This document shows, in pieces, positions 49,087 to 57,270 of a stretch of 64,000 nucleotides of DNA. Numbering within the stretch: the stretch's first letter is position 1; every line of letters starts with the position of its first letter. The stretch is taken from the NCBI GenBank assembly GCA_035628875.1, contig DASPIZ010000020.1, positions 1-64,000 of the forward strand, read 5' to 3'. The notes below the pieces were generated by a model. That model was not told where the DNA came from. It worked only from the letters and a program-made list of their open reading frames with translations, and did not search any database. The stretch is from Ohtaekwangia sp035628875. GTDB lineage: Bacteria > Bacteroidota > Bacteroidia > Cytophagales > Cyclobacteriaceae. The position numbers were made by a program, and so were the translations under genes.

Positions 49087-50889
49087 TTAAAAAGGGTACT
49101 CACCTTTTTGTATCACATGGTCGGCTACCTTTCGTCTTGCCTCTTTTAAATTGTAAGAGTCGATCTTGGTAAACCTTTTTAGGCCCAAAAGCATGAGTCG
49201 TTGTTCATCGCCTGTCGCAAATGCATTGATCGCTTCTCTACCAGCGTTAGCTGCTTTCGCCATGGCATGATGCAGATAAATCAATGCCATTTCTTTTTGA
49301 ATTTCACACGCGGCCTCGCCTTTCTTGGAAATTAATTTTTCAACTCTCAGCAATACCGATTCCGCGATGTAACCTTCAATCAGCATGTCCGCCATGTTCA
49401 TCAGAATTTCCTGTTCTTCTGAAAGCTTCATCATGAATTTTTGAACGGCAGCACCTGCGACCATCAATCCGGCCTTTTTCAAGTTGGCAAGTGCTTTCTT
49501 TTCCTTTATGAAAATGCCCTCATCTTCCCCGGCTCCGAAATCTGGAATCGACATCAGTTCCTTTTGAACCGCCATGGCGGGTGTCATCAGATCGATGGTC
49601 CCCTTCATCGCACGTTTTAAAAGCATGTCGATCGTTAGCAATCGATTAATTTCATTTGTTCCTTCAAAGATGCGATTAATGCGCGCATCCCTGTACGCGC
49701 GGTCCATCGGCCCTTCAGCGGAGAATCCCATGCCTCCATAGATCTGAACACCTTCATCGACTACAAAATCCAACACTTCCGATCCATGGACTTTTAAAAT
49801 CGCGCACTCAATCGCAAACTCTTCCAGGGATTTTAAACGCGCTTTTGCAGGATCCATTCCACCAGCGATAAAAGCATTATACGCATCGTCGATATTTTGA
49901 CCAGCGCGATAATGTGCTGATTCGGAAGCAAACACTTTTGTTACCTGTTCAGCGATCTTGTGTTTGATCGCACCAAATGTAGCGATCGGTACACCAAACT
50001 GTTTTCTTTCAATAGCGTACCTTGTTGAAATTGAAATTGTTTTTTTGCTTCCGCCCAATGCGGCGATTCCAAGTTTTATCCGTCCGATGTTAAGAATGTT
50101 GACCGCGATTTTAAAACCGTTCTCACGTTCACTCAATAAATTCTCAACAGGTACCTTACAATCGTTGAAGAAAATCTGACGGGTAGAGGACCCTTTTATT
50201 CCCATCTTCTTTTCCTCTTCATTCATGGTTATGCCACCAAATGCTTTTTCAATGATAAAAGCGCTGAGGTTTTTATCATTGTCGATCTTGGCGAACACAA
50301 CAAAAATATCTGCAAAGCCCCCATTGGTGATCCACATCTTCTGACCATTGAGGATATAATGCTTGCCATCGGATGTTAAGTTTGCCTTTGTTTTGCCGCT
50401 GTTTGCATCTGATCCGGAATCTGGTTCTGTTAAACAATAGGCGGCCTTCCATTCGCCTGTAGCCAGTTTCGGGATATATTTATTTTTTTGCATTTCATTT
50501 CCATAATATAAAATCGGAAGGGTACCAATTCCTGTATGGGCGGATAACGCTACGGCTACTGAATGACCAGAGCCAATGACTTCGGCTACCAGCATAGTAG
50601 TATTAAAATCCATTCCAAACCCACCGAATTCAGGCGGAATGGACGTTCCCAACAAACCAAGTTCACCGGCTTTGTCGAGGATGGAAGGCATCAGCTTAGA
50701 ATCTTTCATCGAATCAATTTCGTCCAGCCTGGGCCATACCTCTTTTGCCAGAAAATCCTTGCATTGCTGCTCAATCATTTTCTGTTCTTCATTGAATTCT
50801 TCTGGTATGAAAATCTCATGTGCCTGAGTTTCGCGAATTAAAAACTCACCACCTTTTATCGCCTGGGTAATTTCAGATTTTGTAATCAT
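49087..50889 (-). CDS. fadE: Acyl-CoA dehydrogenase (FadE-like, long form)
   Basis: From the ATG at 50889 the protein is 600 aa. The acyl-CoA dehydrogenase core is clear: AYCLTEPDSGSDANSGKTKA (about residue 155), QKMWITNGGFADIFVVFAK (about 185), RIKLGIAALGGSKK (about 270), and the C-terminal YGGMGFSAEGPMDRAYRDAR then IFEGTNEINR with the catalytic Glu region. A further 170 C-terminal residues (helical) match VLCAD-type enzymes. It carries out the first step of fatty-acid beta-oxidation using FAD. The next gene upstream, 23 bp away, is the thiolase. Confidence 0.92.
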   Translation of the reverse strand: MITKSEITQAIKGGEFLIRETQAHEIFIPEEFNEEQKMIEQQCKDFLAKEVWPRLDEIDSMKDSKLMPSILDKAGELGLLGTSIPPEFGGFGMDFNTTMLVAEVIGSGHSVAVALSAHTGIGTLPILYYGNEMQKNKYIPKLATGEWKAAYCLTEPDSGSDANSGKTKANLTSDGKHYILNGQKMWITNGGFADIFVVFAKIDNDKNLSAFIIEKAFGGITMNEEEKKMGIKGSSTRQIFFNDCKVPVENLLSERENGFKIAVNILNIGRIKLGIAALGGSKKTISISTRYAIERKQFGVPIATFGAIKHKIAEQVTKVFASESAHYRAGQNIDDAYNAFIAGGMDPAKARLKSLEEFAIECAILKVHGSEVLDFVVDEGVQIYGGMGFSAEGPMDRAYRDARINRIFEGTNEINRLLTIDMLLKRAMKGTIDLMTPAMAVQKELMSIPDFGAGEDEGIFIKEKKALANLKKAGLMVAGAAVQKFMMKLSEEQEILMNMADMLIEGYIAESVLLRVEKLISKKGEAACEIQKEMALIYLHHAMAKAANAGREAINAFATGDEQRLMLLGLKRFTKIDSYNLKEARRKVADHVIQKGEYPF

Positions 50890-50912
50890 GATCAACTCAT
50901 ATTATGGGTTTC

Positions 50913-52085
50913 TTAATTCAAAAGTTCGTATACACCGGCTACACCTTGTCCGCCGCCAACACATGCCGTTACAAGTCCATATTTTCTATTTTGTCTCCGG
51001 AGTTCGTTAAACATTTGCACAGACAATCGTGCGCCGGAAGAACCCAACGGATGGCCTACTGCAATTGCTCCTCCATTCGGATTTAGTTTGGCAGGATCGA
51101 TTCCTAGTTCACGAACTACCGCCAGCGATTGTGCTGCGAACGCTTCGTTCAATTCCACGACGTCGATATCGTTAAGACTTTTACCTGCAATTTTCAACGC
51201 TTTCGGAACGGCTGCCACAGGTCCAATGCCCATGATGGATGGATCTACACCTGCGGAAGCGTATCCGAGCATTCTTGCGATGGGTTTTAGATTCAATTGG
51301 TTCACCATCTTCTCAGACATGACCATTACGAATGCAGCACCGTCTGAAGTTTGAGAGGAGTTACCTGCCGTTACAGAGCCGCCTATGGCAAAAACGGGTT
51401 TTAATTTAGCCAGCGCTTCGCGTGTTGTATCGGCACGAACACCCTCATCGGTGTCTACAACAAATTCGCGTGTCTTCTTTTTGTTATCATCTACATAAAC
51501 TTCCTTTACCTGGATGGGAACAATTTCATTTTTGAATTTTCCTTCCTTGATGGCTGCGGCTGCTTTTCGATGCGATTCAAAAGCAAAATTATCCTGATCT
51601 TCTCTTGATACATTGTATTTCTTCGCCACCGCTTCTGCAGTTAAGCCCATGCTCGTGTAATAGCTCGGGTGGTCTTTCGCAATGGTATAATTCAATGCTG
51701 TTCTCCATCCCATCACAGGAACAAGTGACATGGATTCTGTTCCGCCTGCAATAATCACATCGGCTTGACCGGCATGAATTCTTGCACACGCAATGTGAAT
51801 GGCTTCAATGCCTGAGCCACAATAGCGATTGATTACCATGCCTGGAACATCAATGCCCAGCGCGAGAAGAGAAATCATGCGCCCCATCTGCATTCCCTGT
51901 TCTGCTTCCTGCACGGCATTTCCGACGATAAGGTCATCGACCATTTTATTTTCTACACCTGGTACGGCTTGTACAAGATGTTTGATGACATCAGCAGCTA
52001 AATCGTCGGGACGTACAAAGCGGAAGCCCCCTTTTTTTGCTTTACCAACTGCTGTTCTATATCCTGCAACTATGTAGGCGTTCAT
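50913..52085 (-). CDS. fadA: Acetyl-CoA C-acyltransferase (3-ketoacyl-CoA thiolase, FadA-like)
   Basis: This 390-aa protein has the thiolase active sites: the acyl-accepting Cys in VINRYCGSGIEAIH (about residue 88), NPNGGAIAVGHPLGSSGAR (about 340, catalytic His), and VTACVGGGQGVAGVYE near the C-terminus with the second Cys. Thiolase cleaves 3-ketoacyl-CoA to acetyl-CoA and a shortened acyl-CoA. It lies between fadE and fadN with 18-23 bp gaps, consistent with one transcript. Confidence 0.93.
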   Translation of the reverse strand: MNAYIVAGYRTAVGKAKKGGFRFVRPDDLAADVIKHLVQAVPGVENKMVDDLIVGNAVQEAEQGMQMGRMISLLALGIDVPGMVINRYCGSGIEAIHIACARIHAGQADVIIAGGTESMSLVPVMGWRTALNYTIAKDHPSYYTSMGLTAEAVAKKYNVSREDQDNFAFESHRKAAAAIKEGKFKNEIVPIQVKEVYVDDNKKKTREFVVDTDEGVRADTTREALAKLKPVFAIGGSVTAGNSSQTSDGAAFVMVMSEKMVNQLNLKPIARMLGYASAGVDPSIMGIGPVAAVPKALKIAGKSLNDIDVVELNEAFAAQSLAVVRELGIDPAKLNPNGGAIAVGHPLGSSGARLSVQMFNELRRQNRKYGLVTACVGGGQGVAGVYELLN

Positions 52086-52103
52086 CTTTTTGAAATTTTA
52101 GTT

Positions 52104-54503
52104 TTAGTTTCTTAACGGTTTTCCACCGGTTAAAATGGCCTGAATGCGTTCAAGTGTTTTCTTTTCACCCGTAAGGGAAACGAAGGCTTCACGCTCAAGA
52201 TCGAGAAGATATTGTTCGCTCACTTCCTGAGGAGAGGTAAGGTCACCACCACACATTACGTTAGCAATCCATCGCGCTATTTTCATATCGTGATCACTGA
52301 TATAATTTCCCGTCCGCATACCATGTATTCCTGCCATGAAGAGGGCCATGCCTGTACGACCCTGGACTTTTATATTTTTCGCTGGTACGGGCATCGTGTA
52401 TCCGGCTTCAGCTAGTTCTATGGCTGCCGATTTTGCATCAAGAATCTGACGATCTTTATTTATTGAAATTCTATCCAGGCCTCTCAATATCCCGACCTCT
52501 CTTGCTTCTTCGGCGGAAAGTGCAACTTTAGCTGTTGCTATATTCATAAATGCATTTTGCAACGCATTTAGTTCAACATCGCCTGGTTGTAGAGAATCAC
52601 TCACGCGTTTCGCCAATTCTTTAGTACCTCCGCCACCAGGAATTAACCCTACGCCTACTTCAACAAGCCCGATATAAGTTTCCGCTGCAGCTTGTGCAAC
52701 ATCCGCATGAAGTGTCATTTCACAACCGCCACCTAATGTTCTGCCGTGTGGACAAACCACAACGGGAACAGATGAATATCGAATGCGCATAACCGAGTTT
52801 TGAAACTGACGCACCATAAAATCGATCTCATCATATTCCTGTTCGATGGCAAACATGAAGACCAAGCCAAGATTCGCACCAAGTGAAAAATCTGCACCCT
52901 GGTGACCAATCACCAAACCACGAAAATCTTTTTCCGCGATATCAATGGCCTTGTTCAATCCTTCAATCACCGAAGTTCCCAATGTGTAACTTTTGCTATG
53001 CCACCCGAAGTTGACAATGCCATCGCCAAGGTCTATTACTTTTGATTCAGCATTTTTCCAAACCACCTTGTCGCTTAAATTTTCCAGAATGATAAATGCT
53101 TCTTTGCCCGGAATGGATTTGTATGATTTTGTTGGAATGTCGTAATACTTCCTTTGCCCGGCTTCAACTTTGTAAAACGTTTTATTGCCTGCTGCAACCA
53201 TATCATAGACCCACTGGTTTGGCTTGTATCCCGCCGCCTCCATGAGCGGAAGAGAATTCTCAACACCAACAGCATCCCATGTTTCAAAAGGTCCAAGTTC
53301 CCACGCGAAGCCTGCACAAACTGCATCATCGATTTTATAAAGCTCGTCGGCAATTTCTGGTATACGATTCGAAGCGTATCGAAATAATCCAAAGAAAGAA
53401 TCGCGGTAAAATTCGCCGGCTTTATCTTTACCAGCCAATAAGATTTTAAATCGCTCTTTTAAATTTTCAACCGTCTTCGTCGTTTCTAGTGTGCCAAATT
53501 TCGTCTTCGCTTTGGGCTTATACTCCAGGGTCTTCAAATCAAGGGTAAGAATTTCCGTTTCCCCTTTCGCATTTTTTGTTTTTTTATAAAAGCCCTGACC
53601 TGTTTTATCACCTAACCATTTATTTTCCTCCAGTTTTAAAACGACCTCTGGTAATTTGAAATATTCTTTTGACTCGTCGTTTGTTAATCCTTTGTGAAGA
53701 TTACCCGAGACTTTGATTAAAGTATCTAAACCAACCACATCGGAAGTTCTGAATGTTGCCGACTTTGGACGACCAATAACCGGACCTGTAAGTTTATCTA
53801 CTTCATCGATATTCAGATCTAACTTATTCATTGTGTCAACCACTTTCATGATCGCGAATACACCAACACGATTGGCAATGAAGGCTGGGGTGTCTTTACA
53901 TAAGACGGTTGTTTTTCCTAGATACAAGTCACCATAGTGCATTAAAAATTTTACAACTTCGGGCTCTGTATTCGACGTAGGAATGATTTCAAGAAGTTTC
54001 AGATAACGCGGTGGATTAAAGAAGTGTGTACCACAAAAGTGTTTGTGAAAATCTTCGCTTCTTCCTTCGGCCATTAAGTGAATGGGTATTCCGGAGGTGT
54101 TGGAAGTTATTAAAGTACCCGGCTTGCGAAATTTCTCGACTTGCTCATACACTTTCTTTTTTATCTCGAGGTTTTCGACTACCACTTCAATCACCCAGTC
54201 AACATTTTTTATTGTTGGCATGTCGTCATCGAAATTTCCAAGCGTAATCCGACCGATAAAATTTTTGCTGTAAAGTGGTCCGGGATTGGACTTAACAGAA
54301 CGATCGAAGGAAGATTTTACAATACGATTCTTAACCGCTATGTGTTCAAGTGAAAGCCCTCTGGCTTTTTCTTCCTCATTGAGCTCTTTGGGTGAAATGT
54401 CGAGTAGTACTACCTGGCACCCTATATTGGCAAAGTGACAAGCAATGGCGGAGCCCATTACACCTGAGCCTAGCACGGCAACTTTTTGAATGGATCTTTT
54501 CAT
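52104..54503 (-). CDS. fadN: 3-hydroxyacyl-CoA dehydrogenase / enoyl-CoA hydratase, FadN-type
   Basis: This 799-aa bifunctional protein carries the dehydrogenase domain first: VAVLGSGVMGSAIACHFANIG (NAD site), NTSGIPIHLMAEGR and HFFNPPRYLKLLEIIPT. The hydratase domain is C-terminal: GHQGADFSLGANL, PHGRTLGGGCEMTLHADVAQ and GLVEVGVGLIPGGGGTKE. This order is the reverse of E. coli FadB and matches FadN of Bacillus. It performs hydration and NAD-dependent oxidation in beta-oxidation. The fad operon order here is MarR, fadN, fadA, fadE, as in the Bacillus fadNAE cluster. Confidence 0.93.
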   Translation of the reverse strand: MKRSIQKVAVLGSGVMGSAIACHFANIGCQVVLLDISPKELNEEEKARGLSLEHIAVKNRIVKSSFDRSVKSNPGPLYSKNFIGRITLGNFDDDMPTIKNVDWVIEVVVENLEIKKKVYEQVEKFRKPGTLITSNTSGIPIHLMAEGRSEDFHKHFCGTHFFNPPRYLKLLEIIPTSNTEPEVVKFLMHYGDLYLGKTTVLCKDTPAFIANRVGVFAIMKVVDTMNKLDLNIDEVDKLTGPVIGRPKSATFRTSDVVGLDTLIKVSGNLHKGLTNDESKEYFKLPEVVLKLEENKWLGDKTGQGFYKKTKNAKGETEILTLDLKTLEYKPKAKTKFGTLETTKTVENLKERFKILLAGKDKAGEFYRDSFFGLFRYASNRIPEIADELYKIDDAVCAGFAWELGPFETWDAVGVENSLPLMEAAGYKPNQWVYDMVAAGNKTFYKVEAGQRKYYDIPTKSYKSIPGKEAFIILENLSDKVVWKNAESKVIDLGDGIVNFGWHSKSYTLGTSVIEGLNKAIDIAEKDFRGLVIGHQGADFSLGANLGLVFMFAIEQEYDEIDFMVRQFQNSVMRIRYSSVPVVVCPHGRTLGGGCEMTLHADVAQAAAETYIGLVEVGVGLIPGGGGTKELAKRVSDSLQPGDVELNALQNAFMNIATAKVALSAEEAREVGILRGLDRISINKDRQILDAKSAAIELAEAGYTMPVPAKNIKVQGRTGMALFMAGIHGMRTGNYISDHDMKIARWIANVMCGGDLTSPQEVSEQYLLDLEREAFVSLTGEKKTLERIQAILTGGKPLRN

Positions 54504-54526
54504 GTTTTAACAAAAATCAAAACTGG

Positions 54527-54985
54527 CTATTTACCAGTTTCAGGTTCTTTATCGTACAATGTATTTTGTTCAATTAACTGATTAATGTTTTCGAGTACAT
54601 CAAAAAACACCTTTAGCTTTTCCATGGAAAGTCGTTCACGTACCCGTTCATTAAATCGCAAAACAGTTTCCCTGGCTTTTTCTTTTTTCTTTTTTCCTTC
54701 GTCGGTTAAAAGAATTCGTACGGATCGCTTATCCGTTTTATCAGCCTGGCGATAGATAAGCGCTTTCTCTTCCATCGACTTTAAAAGGCGGGTAAGGCTT
54801 CGTGCTTCTAAACCCATCAGGGGTGCAATCTTGGTAGCCGGGGTACCTTCTTCAGAGTTAATGTTAAGCAATACAAAACCCATTGACATGGTAGCATCAT
54901 ATTGCAACGCCTGTTGATTGTACATGCGTGCTATAGCATGCCAGGTGCTCTTAATGTGATGATCTACTGTTTCTTCTCTGCGCAT
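54527..54985 (-). CDS. MarR family transcriptional regulator of the fad operon
   Basis: This 152-aa protein has the winged-helix of MarR: GTPATKIAPLMGLEARSLTR (HTH, about residues 54-73), LLKSMEEKALIYRQADKTDKRSVRI (wing, with the conserved D-x-R-S), LLTDEGKKKKEKA and a C-terminal dimerisation helix. It is 23 bp upstream of fadN in the same direction, so it likely controls the operon and itself. The effector is probably an acyl-CoA or a fatty acid, by analogy; no operator palindrome stands out in the 90 bp upstream of its start. Confidence 0.88.
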   Translation of the reverse strand: MRREETVDHHIKSTWHAIARMYNQQALQYDATMSMGFVLLNINSEEGTPATKIAPLMGLEARSLTRLLKSMEEKALIYRQADKTDKRSVRILLTDEGKKKKEKARETVLRFNERVRERLSMEKLKVFFDVLENINQLIEQNTLYDKEPETGK

Positions 54986-55075
54986 AGGTTTCGTCGGGAA
55001 ACGAAGATATGAAATTTTTGTTATGCATGCAGAGTATTTTAAGAATTTTTAATTTTTGAGGCCCCGCTTATGGGA

Positions 55076-56995
55076 CTAAAATTGTGGTTGTTCCTGGCCG
55101 CTAAAGTCACCGCGCAAGGATCGGAAACGCTTCCTGGCTTCAGCTGCAAACACACTTCCTGGAAAGGTTGTTAAAAAATTACGATAGGTTTCCATCGCCT
55201 TTTCCTTGTCGTTTAGATGTCGCTCATAAATTTCAGCCTGGAGAAACAATGCATCATCCGCCAGAATATCCTGTGCATATTCCGTTTGAATTTTCTGTAG
55301 CAATAACAGACTCTCCTCAAATGTGCCCTGCTCGAGACGTATATTCGCTTCAAGCCAATAAACATCATCCAAAATGGTTTGATTTGTTATGGCAAAAGTT
55401 GTGTCCCTGTTATTTAATTTTTTTGAGATTTCTCCCTTTTTCAAAGCGGTGATCCGGGTCAAGGCTTGTTCGGTTTTATGCTGAAACAACAACATTTCAA
55501 TTGCAGCATACTCTTTCAGGGCTTCGCCCGCAGAATCAAACGCAATATTTTCTTTGATGCGCATGCTTAAATCAAGTGCATCGTTTGCTATTTCGCGTGT
55601 GGTAGCTTCTTTTAAAATATCCAGGTGTTCTTGCGCCAGACGAAAATCACCTTTGTAGTAAGATAGTTTGGCGTTTTTTAACTTTGCTTCATAACCCAGC
55701 GGATTTTCCTTTTGAATTTTTTCCACCTGTGAGTACAGTAATGTTGATTCCCATGTCTCGCCTTTCAGGAGATAGATATCACCCAAATCCAGTTTTGCTT
55801 TTGATTTCAGGTATTGTGTTGCCCTTGGGTTTTCAATAAGTGATGCCAAAATGTTAACAGCAGAATCCGGTTGATCGAGATAAGTTGCAAACAATAACGC
55901 CTGACTACGCGATGCCTCCAAAGCATTTATGTTATTTGGAAATTGTTGAATAAATCTTGTGTATTCTTCGATCAGCGATTGCACTGTGTCGCGGTTAACC
56001 GGATAGCTGCTTTTTACCTGGGCTTCACGCGTGCGCAGTAATCCGAGTCCGGCCATAAACCGGTTTTGCGAATCAGGAAATGTACGGATCACATAGCGGT
56101 AAATTTTTGCTGCGTTTGCATAATCTTCATTGTCGAGTGCAACACGGGCAACCTCCATGCACTTTTCTCCTTCCTGATTATAACGCTTGTCGTAAGCTCT
56201 TGCCTGGATAAAAGATGCATAAAAGTTTTTTTGCTGCAGTGTAACCCAGATCAAGAGATCAGAATAAACTTCTACGTCTGGTGACTCTTGTACTTTTTCA
56301 TACAACAATTTTTCAAGACTCTCCAGCTCATCTGGCTTTGTAAGGAGTGCTTGCATTACATTTTTTACATACTGTATGTTTGCTGAATTCTGCGTGACAT
56401 AAGTCAAATATTCCTGCACCATTTTTTGCTGGTTACCCTGAATGCGATATAGCATGGCAAGGTCGAGACAAAATAGAAATGGATTATTCAGTGCATTGCG
56501 ACTTTCATTCAACGCGAGTACACCATACTCAGAAAGCGAACGCGATGAAAAATATTCAGCCATCATCTTGATGCGATGTACACTGGTTTTGTTTTGGTCA
56601 ATCTGTTCTTTGAAATATTTATCTGCGCGGTTTAGATCTCCGCTTTTTATAAAAACAAATCCATAGTCGAGACGATACAGGATGTTATCCGGTTCGCGTT
56701 TTTGATTTTTTTTAATGTAACTGTGAGCCTCCTCATAATTCCCCAGGTCAAGCATGACGTTAAGGTAAGCATTATAAATGAGTCTGTTATTTTTTTCATT
56801 TTTTGAAAGATCACGAAATATTCCTATCGCCTTTGCCTTTTCGCCTTTAAGAACATATTCATTTGCCAATTGAATTTCAGATTCGTTTTGAGCAAAAGAA
56901 AAAGTGTGGAAAAACATGATCAGAAAAGTTGTCCATACTTTAAGGGCATTATAGGTATTATTATATATATATATATTATAGTTATAGTTAGTCAT
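55076..56995 (-). CDS. TPR-repeat protein, exported; start uncertain
   Basis: This 639-aa protein consists of tetratricopeptide-like helical repeats for most of its length. Examples are ANEYVLKGEKAKAIGIFRDL, YLNVMLDLGNYEEAHSYIKK, YGFVFIKSGDLNRADKYFKE, and LDDVYWLEANIRLEQGTFEE then SLLLLQKIQTEY near the end. The N-terminus reads MTNYNYNIYIYNNTYNALKV and continues WTTFLIMFFHTFSFAQ, with a hydrophobic signal-like segment ending AQ. The tract encoding NYNIYIYNN is a TA-repeat (56962-56976), so the true start may be downstream or the N-terminus may vary. Expected as a periplasmic or outer-membrane scaffold. No partner is known. Confidence 0.75.
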   Translation of the reverse strand: MTNYNYNIYIYNNTYNALKVWTTFLIMFFHTFSFAQNESEIQLANEYVLKGEKAKAIGIFRDLSKNEKNNRLIYNAYLNVMLDLGNYEEAHSYIKKNQKREPDNILYRLDYGFVFIKSGDLNRADKYFKEQIDQNKTSVHRIKMMAEYFSSRSLSEYGVLALNESRNALNNPFLFCLDLAMLYRIQGNQQKMVQEYLTYVTQNSANIQYVKNVMQALLTKPDELESLEKLLYEKVQESPDVEVYSDLLIWVTLQQKNFYASFIQARAYDKRYNQEGEKCMEVARVALDNEDYANAAKIYRYVIRTFPDSQNRFMAGLGLLRTREAQVKSSYPVNRDTVQSLIEEYTRFIQQFPNNINALEASRSQALLFATYLDQPDSAVNILASLIENPRATQYLKSKAKLDLGDIYLLKGETWESTLLYSQVEKIQKENPLGYEAKLKNAKLSYYKGDFRLAQEHLDILKEATTREIANDALDLSMRIKENIAFDSAGEALKEYAAIEMLLFQHKTEQALTRITALKKGEISKKLNNRDTTFAITNQTILDDVYWLEANIRLEQGTFEESLLLLQKIQTEYAQDILADDALFLQAEIYERHLNDKEKAMETYRNFLTTFPGSVFAAEARKRFRSLRGDFSGQEQPQF

Positions 56996-57270
56996 GTGGA
57001 TTTGTGCATTACTTTATGTCCGGATGTTGTGTAGATGGTATGTGGATTAAAAGTTATAGATAAGATTCTTAAAGACAAAGCGTTATCAGGTTGTCAACAA
57101 TGTTTTTCCGAGTGGATAGCTTTCTTGTTGATAAGCATGAATGTTAATGACTGTTGGTTACTTGGAATCCATTAACAATTAAAATGCGAATCTTTAAATT
57201 ATTAAAAAGAGATGCCTGGAAAATTCTGTTTCTCATGGTTATGCACATGTTGTTAGAATGTTATCAACAA
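56955..57270. other. Candidate replication origin (oriC-like): TA tract, DnaA-box-like sequences and skew change
   Basis: A (TA)7 tract lies at 56962-56976. DnaA-box-like sequences follow: TGTGGATTT (56995-57003), TGTGGATTA (57041-57049), TTGTCAACA (57091-57099), TGTTGATAA (57126-57134) and TTATCAACA (57261-57269). None is the exact TTATCCACA, but three differ by one base and all are within 275 bp. Hand counts on the plus strand, both inside minus-strand genes, give 57 G to 74 C at 55081-55380 and 75 G to 47 C at 57301-57600. This is a skew change in the sense expected at an origin. The noncoding part (56996-57252) is 257 bp. Confidence 0.45.
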
